A DNA stretch of 64,000 bases from Imbricaverruca yamaguchii. Taxonomy: Eukaryota; Arthropoda; Thecostraca; Neoverrucidae. The stretch is from positions 173,501-237,500 of the forward strand of contig JAOTOL010001392.1 of the NCBI GenBank assembly GCA_034440575.1, given 5' to 3'. How positions within the stretch are numbered: the stretch's first letter is position 1; every line of letters begins with the position of its first letter. The notes beneath the pieces are model-generated. The model did not search any database, was not told the DNA's origin, and was given only the letters and a program-made list of their open reading frames with translations. Below are positions 57,225-64,000 of this stretch, piece after piece. The position numbers and the translations under genes were made by a program.

Positions 57225-57350
57225 CCATGCTATGTTAACACATAGCATACATAATAGCATACCATAGTACCAAATACCATGTAGCATACATAATACCACA
57301 CCATGGTACCAAGTACCAAGTACCATGTAGCATACATATCACCACACAAT
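57225..57350. repeat. Degenerate CATAGCATACATAATA/GGTACCAAGTACCA repeat
   Basis: About two diverged copies of a 55-60-bp unit made of AGCATACATAATA and ACCAAGTACCATGT, rich in small palindromes. Confidence 0.7.
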
Positions 57351-58431
57351 AGTGACTTGTGGTATGCAGAGTATCTTATTTTGATATTATGTGACGGCTG
57401 TCTCGTCAGTTCACCTGATGACAGCTGTACTGCCAGCATACCGGTCACCAAACTATCCAACGATCACAATACGAGCGTGTTCTTCCTCGGAACACTTGTG
57501 AAGGGATATATGTACGTTATCGAATTACTGCATGGGATATATCCCACACAGTCCTCCGCGAGATAATGCACTCACGCTCCGGTGAAGTTTATCCACCCGT
57601 GTCTTTTAAACCGGCCGGTCTGCGACCGTGGCCAGCCATGTCGGCAACGGCTGCTCTGCCGACACCTCGACCGGCTGGGCGACACGCCTGCCACACCCAC
57701 CCAGAGTGGGGCCATCTCCCGGCCGGGTGTGAAAACAAACCGACACCGACGCCGCTGCCGCCCACCGTGTGTAACCAATTATCGTTCGCGCGGAATAGGT
57801 GACCGACTGGCTCGGTAAATATTTGGCGGCAGGCGTGCGCCGCCGACGGCGGCCGTTTATTTACCGCTGACTGCCATGTGTGATGCTCTCGCATGAGAAA
57901 TGACAGCGAATTCGCCGAGGTGGTGTAAATAGCGGCCTTGTCGGCCGACGCGGCGCGCGGCTGCGACGCAAACGCGCCGTCGCCGCGCGCACACTCCGAA
58001 ACGCCACGCCGATGCGCTTCCCGCCACGTTGGTGCGTATCCCGCTAACAGTGCGACCCTCCAAATGCTCATTCTCGTGCAATGTATGCATGTCTGTATGT
58101 TCTGCACATCTTGCGTATGCTCGTTCATGTATGTATCCTTCATGTACGCCACTTTTTTGCCGGCGTCTCTACTGTCCTTTCTTGATTACCCGACACCGGG
58201 TACCATATAAGCCGACTTAACATAAATTTGATCTGACGTCATCCATATCTAGCGATTGGCACTTCCAAATGCTGAAGATCTTTTTTAAAATGTCGTCGAG
58301 GAGCGGGTGATGTGGCCGTGGCCACCGGTGGAGTTTGGCACAGTTGCCGGTGTCGTCGATATCGCCGATGACATCGATTCTGAGCGAGGAAGATGTGTCG
58401 CGATGTGCGCTGGCGCTGGCCGACCTGGCCA
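57351..58431. other. Unique stretch with motif-rich islands, no gene seen
   Basis: TGGGATATATCCCA (57533-57546) is a perfect 14-bp palindrome. 57770-57930 contains CCAATTATCG, GTAAATATTTGGCG and CCGTTTATTTACCGC (homeodomain and forkhead-type words). No coding sequence recognised. Confidence 0.4.
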
Positions 58432-58866
58432 CTGACCAACTGCTGGACCGATCCCACTGGCCATTGACCAACTGCTGGACCGATCCCACTGGCCATTGAC
58501 CAACTGCTGGACCGATCCCACTGGCCATTGACCAACTGCTGGACCGATCCCACTGGCCATTGACCAACTGCTGGACCGATCCCACTGGCCATTGACCAAC
58601 TGCTTGACCGATCCCACTGGCCATTGACCAACTGCTGGACCGATCCCACTGGCCATTGACCAACTGCTGGACCGATTCCACTGGCCATTGACCAACTGCT
58701 GGACCGATCCCACTGGCCATTGACCAACTGCTGGACCGATCCCACTGGCCATTGACAAACTGCTGGACCGATTCCACTGGCCATTGGCCAACTGCTGGAC
58801 CGATGCCACTGGCCATTGACCAACTGCTGGACCGATCCCACTGGCCATTGACCAACTGCTGGGCCG
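58432..58866. repeat. 32-bp minisatellite, about 13.5 copies
   Basis: Unit CCAACTGCTGGACCGATCCC plus ACTGGCCATTGA; most copies are identical. Three minus-strand frames are open (Gln/Trp/Ser-rich), again a stop-free-unit effect. Confidence 0.95.
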
Positions 58867-59470
58867 GGTGTGGTCACACTTTCAGACGTTTGGCTACTCA
58901 CCGAGTGTCCACGTCCCGGCCACATGAAAGGCTGAGGAATAGTTCACGTGACCTTGCGGGTCTCCCACACGGCGTTATTTTATAGTTCGTGCGCGCTTGG
59001 TTTTTTTTTTGTCAAGACAGCTGTCCTGGTACTTCTGTATAGGTATTAGTTCTTGCACCATAGTACAATTATGACTACTCTTTTCAGAAGGGCATATGAA
59101 GTCAAATTGACCTTTCTTTGGAGCATGGTTTTCTGCTGCTGTGCAACATTTTCTAGAGCATTCTGCAACATTAATTGCAGCGTATATTTCAATATGCGGG
59201 AAGTTGTGGACGACCGATGTGCGAAGGCACCTGGCGGTCCGACTGCCAGCACCCATCGTGTGTGCGGTCAGCCTCTCGTCGTGTGTTCGCGTGGCTCGCT
59301 CTGCGTGACGACCGAGGCGGCTGACGCTGAAGGTGACAGGCTGACACCCGACCTCGGCGCGTCATTGGCGCCATTGAGCGGCCGGCGCGGGCGTCTGACG
59401 GTCTGACCCTGAACAATGACGAGATTAATCAGCCGTCCGGCTGACGCACGGCGCGCCGGCCGGCTGCAGA
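58867..59470. other. Unique stretch, no gene seen
   Basis: 58970-59210 is AT-rich with a T-run at 59001-59011. The rest is GC-rich. No recognised gene. Confidence 0.4.
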
Positions 59471-59477
59471 GTACCGG

Positions 59478-60152
59478 CCCACCGGCCCACCGGCACCCCG
59501 GCCCCGGCCCCGGCCCACCGGCCCACCGGCCCCGGCCCCGGCCCCGGCCCCCGGCCCCGGCCCCGGCCCCGGCCCCGGCCCCGGCCCCGGCCCCGGCCCC
59601 GGCCCCGGCCCCGGCCCCGGCCCCGGCCCCGGCCCCGGCCCCGGCCCGGCCCCGGCCCGGCCCCGGCCCCGGCCCCGGCCCCGGCCCCGGCCCCGGCCCC
59701 GGCCCACCGGCACCCCGGCCCCGGCCCACCGGCACCCCGGCCCCGGCCCCGGCCCCGGCCCCGGCCCCGGCCCCGGCCCCGGCCCCGGCCCCGGCCCCGG
59801 CCCACCGGCACCCCGGCCCCGGCCCCGGCCCCGGCCCCGGCCCCGGCCCCCGCCCCCGCCCCGGCCCCGGCCCCGGCCCCGGCCCCGGCCCCCGGCCCCG
59901 GCCCCGGCCCCGGCCCCGGCCCCGGCCCCGGCCCCGGCCCACCGGCACCCGGCCCCGGCCCCGGCCCCGGCCCCGGTCCCGGCCCCGGCCCCGGCCCACC
60001 GGTACCCCGGCCCCGGTCCCGGCCCCGGCCCCGGCCCCGGCCCCGGCCCCGGCCCACCGGCACCCCGGCCCCGGCCCCGGCCCCGGCCCCGGCCCCGGCC
60101 CCGGCCCCGGCCCCGGCCCCGGCCCCGGCCCCGGCCCCGGCCCCGGCCCCGG
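59478..60152. repeat. (GGCCCC)n / (GGGGCC)n hexanucleotide array
   Basis: About 675 bp, mostly CCCCGG hexamers (about 110 units), interrupted by ACCGGCACCCCGG and ACCGGCCC steps and a few single-base slips. The minus strand is the G-rich GGGGCC strand, strongly G-quadruplex-forming. Frames in both directions read as dipeptide runs (Pro-Ala, Pro-Gly, Pro-Arg on +; Gly-Ala, Gly-Arg, Gly-Pro on minus). The motif equals that of the human C9orf72 expansion, but no flanking homology to that gene is seen. Confidence 0.97.
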
Positions 60153-60360
60153 TGTCTTGCAACCAACACCGGCGCCGAGCCGAGCCGAGCCGAATGCGGT
60201 CGGAGCGAGTCGAGTCGAATTGAATCCAAGCGAAGGAAATCGAGTCTAGCCGAGGTGAATCTGATCAAAAACAACAGGCCTACTCGAATTGAGGCGAGTC
60301 CATTGGGTCTGGCTGAGTCAGATCGAGTCGAGTCGAGCCGAGCGACCGCCGCCGAGTGAG
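60153..60360. repeat. Decayed GAGYC pentanucleotide array
   Basis: GAGCCGAGCCGAGCC at 60177 and GATCGAGTCGAGTCGAGCCG near 60322, with drifted pentamers between. Confidence 0.7.
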
Positions 60361-62227
60361 TCGGCGCGACCTATCTGCTGCCTGGGTCGGCTGACGCCGT
60401 CTTACGGCCGGAGGTATTCATCGGCCTCTCATCCGGTCGACTGTGTGCACTGCTCCGTGATGGACGACGTCGTGCGCTCGCGTCGCTGATGACGAATGTG
60501 CACGCGGGAATTAGCTAATGCTCTGCGTGTTTTACCGCCGCCGGCCACTGCCACATTCCTCATTACAGGAGTTCTCAATGTACTGCGCGAGCGCGCGCGC
60601 CGCCGCCGCCGCCGCCCGATCCAATATTCATGGACGGCCGAAAGGAGATTACAGGACAGACGATTGATGAGCGCGCGGGTGATTATTTATCCGGTGATAC
60701 ACCGAAGCACCGTCCGCCGTGGGTGGGTGATGGTCAGGTCGGCCGGCAGCCGGCTGGCCGGCAGCCGCCGCCGCCCGCAGACCACCCCGACGCGGCCGGC
60801 TCTCTGGGGCGGCGTATCTGGCGCAGTTAGCGGCCACCGGCGCGGCCGTTAGCGACGTCGGCGCCGACGCCACCGGCGTTAGCCGCCGTCGTTAGCGACG
60901 GGCGCGTCGGCGAAGCGGTCGCGTCGCCGCTAACGCTGATTGAGGCGGTGCGCGCGGTGAGTGGACACCAGTTAGACGGCGATGCACGACTGTCCGCGGA
61001 CGTGACCTGCAAACTGCCGCTGGCCGTCGGATCATCTGGATACCCTGCCGGCTCGTCCGGATCTCACCGCCGGCCGCCGGCCGCCAGGTCATCGGGGGCC
61101 CCACCGGATATCAGGTCACCCGGACCTCACCGCCGGCCACCAGACCATCTGAGCTGTCAGGCGTCCCCTCACGTTGCGCACGATACAGGCGGTCTTACTC
61201 AGTGTCCGCAGACAGTTTGGTCGGTGTGTGCTGGCAATCCTATGGACACCGTCACAGCCGGTACGTGGGTTGTGAAGCGCCAATTGGAGCTCCGTGTTCA
61301 AAGGATCGATCGACTCTTTTGATTATGCAACGCAGGCTGCTACCTATATCTTTATGAATAACCAGCAGCTGGACGGTTGCCCAAAGTATTACGCTGTTTG
61401 GGTGGCATGTGATTGGGCGATGCACATTCTTGTCCGTGCAATTCTCCGTGGGAGGGCCCTTGACATGTCTAGACGCCAAATATCCGCCAGCATTTTGTTG
61501 CACAAATTCCATACTGCAGCAGGTTGTTGTGCACCTGCTATTCCTACCATCATGATGTAGAAGCTTATTATGACCGAGCAGCCCAACTGTTACCGGTTTT
61601 GACATCACCGCGTATGTGAAACCTGCCGACATTGCAAGCGATTGCATGCCACTTGGTGACACCCGTGCATCGTTTTTGCTCCAGCTCACGAGCGTCCATT
61701 GTATGACGCGCTCACAACACGGACAAATGGATATGCCGGTCGCGTTTGACTCTGGCGCGCCGCTGCGCCAGCGTGAGCTCGCGGCGGCGGCGGCGGCAGA
61801 GCTCAGGCGGAGCTCAGGCGGACCGAGCACGGGCCCGGCCGGCTCAGAATGGGTCCCGACGGCCGTCCAGGTGTCAGCTGTTGGCCGACTCTGCCGGCCC
61901 TGGCAGCGTCAGAGTGTCGGGCTCTGTCGTTGTCACGTGCCGGCGCACCGGATCGCCGGCGCCGCCACCAGTGCCGTGGGGACGGCCGGGCGCGGCTCGG
62001 CGCGTCGGCCGCCGCCCAGCCGGGCACAAAGCGGCACCATACGATGCAATGGGCAGGTGCGCACGCCAACGAGCCGCGTCCTGGCCGTAACGAGACGCGA
62101 TCCGGCTGGATGGGAAGGTATGCGGCGAACGAGGTGCCGACTGGGAGCGGAGGCACACTCGGCTGGAATGGAGTGACGATAAACGGGGCGTAATGGGGCG
62201 GGGTGTTCGCTTCGAACGCACGCGAAG
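60361..62227. other. Mixed stretch, no gene recognised
   Basis: AATTAGCTAATG near 60510 contains the palindrome ATTAGCTAAT (homeodomain-dimer type). A GCC run is at 60600-60617. GTTAGCGACG-type steps recur at 60838-60900. 61250-61720 is a less GC-rich block with a 192-codon minus frame (61252-61830) and an 88-codon + frame (61294-61560) that I cannot assign. 61780-61825 repeats GAGCTCAGGCG. Confidence 0.4.
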
Positions 62228-62620
62228 ACGCCAGTCGGAGCGGCTATCGACGCCAGTCGGAGCGGCTATCGACGCCAGTCGGAGCGGCTATCGACGCCAG
62301 TCGGAGCGGCTATCGACGCCAGTCGGAGCGGCTATCGACGCCAGTCGGTGCGGCTATCGACGCCAGTCGGCGATCGGGCTATCGACGCCAGTCGGGCGGC
62401 TATCGACGCCAGTCGGTGCGGCTATCGACGCCAGTCGGGCGGCTATCGACGCCAGTCGGAGCGGCTATCGACGCCAGTCGGAGCGGCTATCGACGCCAGT
62501 CGGAGCGGCTATCGACGCCAGTCGGAGCGGCTATCGACGCCAGTCGGAGCGGCTATCGACGCCAGTCGGAGCGGCTATCGACGCCAGTCGGAGCGGCTAT
62601 CGACGCCAGTCGGTGCGGTC
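62228..62620. repeat. 22-bp minisatellite, about 18 copies
   Basis: Unit CAGTCGGAGCGGCTATCGAC plus GC; variants GGTGCGG, GGGCGG and one enlarged copy near 62370. Overlapping + frames stay open because the unit has no stop. Confidence 0.95.
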
Positions 62621-63160
62621 GAGAGGCGGCATGAAACACGTGGAAAGGAGGGTCGGGACGTGTTGCGGTGCGCAGCCGAGGCGAGACATGGACTTGCTGA
62701 TGGTGCAGGAGTGAGACGTGTGTCGGCCGACTATGGAGGCGAGTAGAGCATTTGGACCGTCGTGTGACAGAACCTAGGCTCGCTCCGACGTGCCGGCCAG
62801 CCGTGGCAGCCGGATCCGGAGCCGGAGCCGGGCGCTGCGTCGCCGACAAGAGTACACACTCCAGCTGCCCCGGACAGCAGCGACGGCGCTTGGCGCTGGA
62901 GCTGATCGCGCCACGGAGCCGACCAGTGCCGGACTTGGCCGGCCGCACGGCAGCCGTCCAGCGCGACAGCGGGGCCCAGGCCGGTGCCGTGCGTGTCCGC
63001 CGCTCGTCACCGCTATCTGCGCTGTCGGCGCCGTGACGTGACGTGACGTGTCGCGGCGGCTGCGTGACGAGCCTCTGACGTGTCCGCGCCAGATTAAGGC
63101 GTCTGGGCGGACGCGTTTTTGCCACCGGCGGGTGCGTCCGGCTGGCCGGCCACCGCCGCG
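62621..63160. other. GC-rich stretch, no gene seen
   Basis: CCGTGACGTGACGTGACGTG at about 63031-63050 is a short GTGAC run. No gene recognised. Confidence 0.4.
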
Positions 63161-63450
63161 GTCTGCGATAATTAGCCGGACCGGCGCGATAGTGACCGAC
63201 GTGCCGGGTACAAACTGACCAGTCCACCGACCACGGCCGCCGGCCCACCGGCCACCAATCCATCAGCTGCTAAGCATATTAATGCCCTTCGTGATGAACA
63301 CGACTTGCGCGGATGATGGATAATCTGGTGTGCGGGGTAGCCGGAAAATAATTGACCGATTTATATGAATAATCGTCCCCGCGGAGGGAGCCGTTTCTCG
63401 GACTGCTTTTGTCACTACGGCCGCGTAATTAATCGCTATCCGTCTGCTGG
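63161..63450. promoter_or_regulatory. Homeodomain-motif-rich AT island (candidate conserved element)
   Basis: Contains GATAATTAGCC (63167-63177), CATATTAATGCCC, GGATAATCTGG, AAAATAATTGACC, TTTATATGAATAATCG and CGTAATTAATCGC (TAATTAAT at 63426-63433). The density of TAAT cores in a GC-rich setting is unusual. No coding sequence is visible. Confidence 0.35.
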
Positions 63451-63489
63451 CACCGGCGCGGATTGAACAGCGTCGATGGCTCCGTGTGT

Positions 63490-63735
63490 GTCCGTGTACG
63501 TGTCTGTATGATCCGCACACGTCTGTATGATATGTGCACGTCTGTATGATCCGCATACGTCTGTATGATTTATGCACGTCTGTATGATCTGTGCACATCT
63601 GTATAGTCCGTGCACGTCTGTATGGTCCACGCACGTCTGTATGATCTGTGCACATCTGTATGGTCCGTGCACGTCTGTATGGTCCGCGCACGTGTGTATG
63701 ATCTGTGCACATCTGTATAGTCCGTGCACGGTCGT
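63490..63735. repeat. 19-bp minisatellite, about 13 copies
   Basis: Core ACGTCTGTATGATCCGCAC with alternating CATATG, TTTATG, CTGTGC and AGTCCG variants. Not a multiple of three, so frames rotate. Confidence 0.94.
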
Positions 63736-64000
63736 GCTGCGCTGCATGGTGTTTGTGTCGCTGCATAATCCAGTCATCGTCAACTGGCCGCTGCTGACGT
63801 CAGCTGACGTCAGCTGATGTAAGCACACAGCATGGCTTCACCCGGGAGTGCACGAACAAAAGCGTATGTGTGGTGAAGGCAAGATTATGCTTCAAGTTCA
63901 CTCTTCAAGCTTCGGTAATGCTCTTTCGTTGCGACTGCTTGCGTGTACGTGTGGAGTGAAACAAAATCCCCATGGCGTGCCGTTTTCATTCATTCTTCCT
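63736..64000. other. Unique end segment
   Basis: GCTGACGTCAGCTGACGTCA (two overlapping CRE-type palindromes) lies near 63793-63815. Nothing else recognised. Confidence 0.45.

Noticed and set aside
59478..60152. Orthologue of C9orf72 intron
   Set aside because: Only the hexanucleotide matches; no flanking exon or conserved sequence of that gene is visible.
59416..60274. Gly-Arg, Gly-Pro and Pro-Ala rich proteins
   Set aside because: All frames across the GGGGCC array are open in both directions. Translation would be repeat-associated at most, so no CDS is called.

Overview
The window is non-coding eukaryotic DNA, most likely a long intron or regulatory desert of an invertebrate. I found no bacterial gene order, no intact protein-coding gene, no rRNA, no CRISPR array and no convincing full tRNA. 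The sequence is GC-rich with abundant, undepleted CpG, which argues against a methylated vertebrate genome. It carries tRNA-derived SINE-like heads, hAT-type DNA transposon remnants, microsatellites and a very high density of minisatellites. An arthropod, possibly a crustacean, is my best guess, but the sequence alone does not prove it.

Layout. At least 35 different tandem arrays (units of 5 to 84 bp) cover roughly a quarter of the window by my tally. Nearly every array has its own unit, so they look like independent local amplifications rather than one satellite. The largest are an 84-bp array at 53.2-55.3 kb, a 22/20-bp mosaic at 27.8-29.4 kb, a pyrimidine-only-like 80-bp array at 23.1-24.2 kb, a 16-bp array that reverses orientation at 39.4-40.4 kb, and a (GGCCCC)n array at 59.5-60.15 kb. 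Long open frames in these stretches are by-products of unit lengths divisible by three or of stop-free units.

Between the arrays lie GC-rich single-copy stretches, and short AT-richer islands rich in homeodomain-type motifs (notably 14.47, 16.0-16.2, 27.5-27.7, 33.1-33.3, 48.9-49.05 and 63.2-63.4 kb). Larger AT-rich blocks (5.1-8.5, 32.0-32.9, 35.3-39.3, 51.2-52.3 kb) hold most of the transposon evidence. This includes a hAT-like element with a perfect 8-bp target duplication (5843-6591), a related non-autonomous element (45515-45802), and an AT-rich insert bounded by GGGGGCAGAT palindromes and packed with nuclear-receptor half-sites (31992-32933).

The strongest functional hint is a textbook branch point, 3' splice site and 5' splice site placed back to back at 21043-21074 (+ strand), as in recursive splicing of very long introns. 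With the Hox/Abd-B-like motifs, this suggests an intron or regulatory domain of a large developmental gene. That is inference: no exon is identified here.
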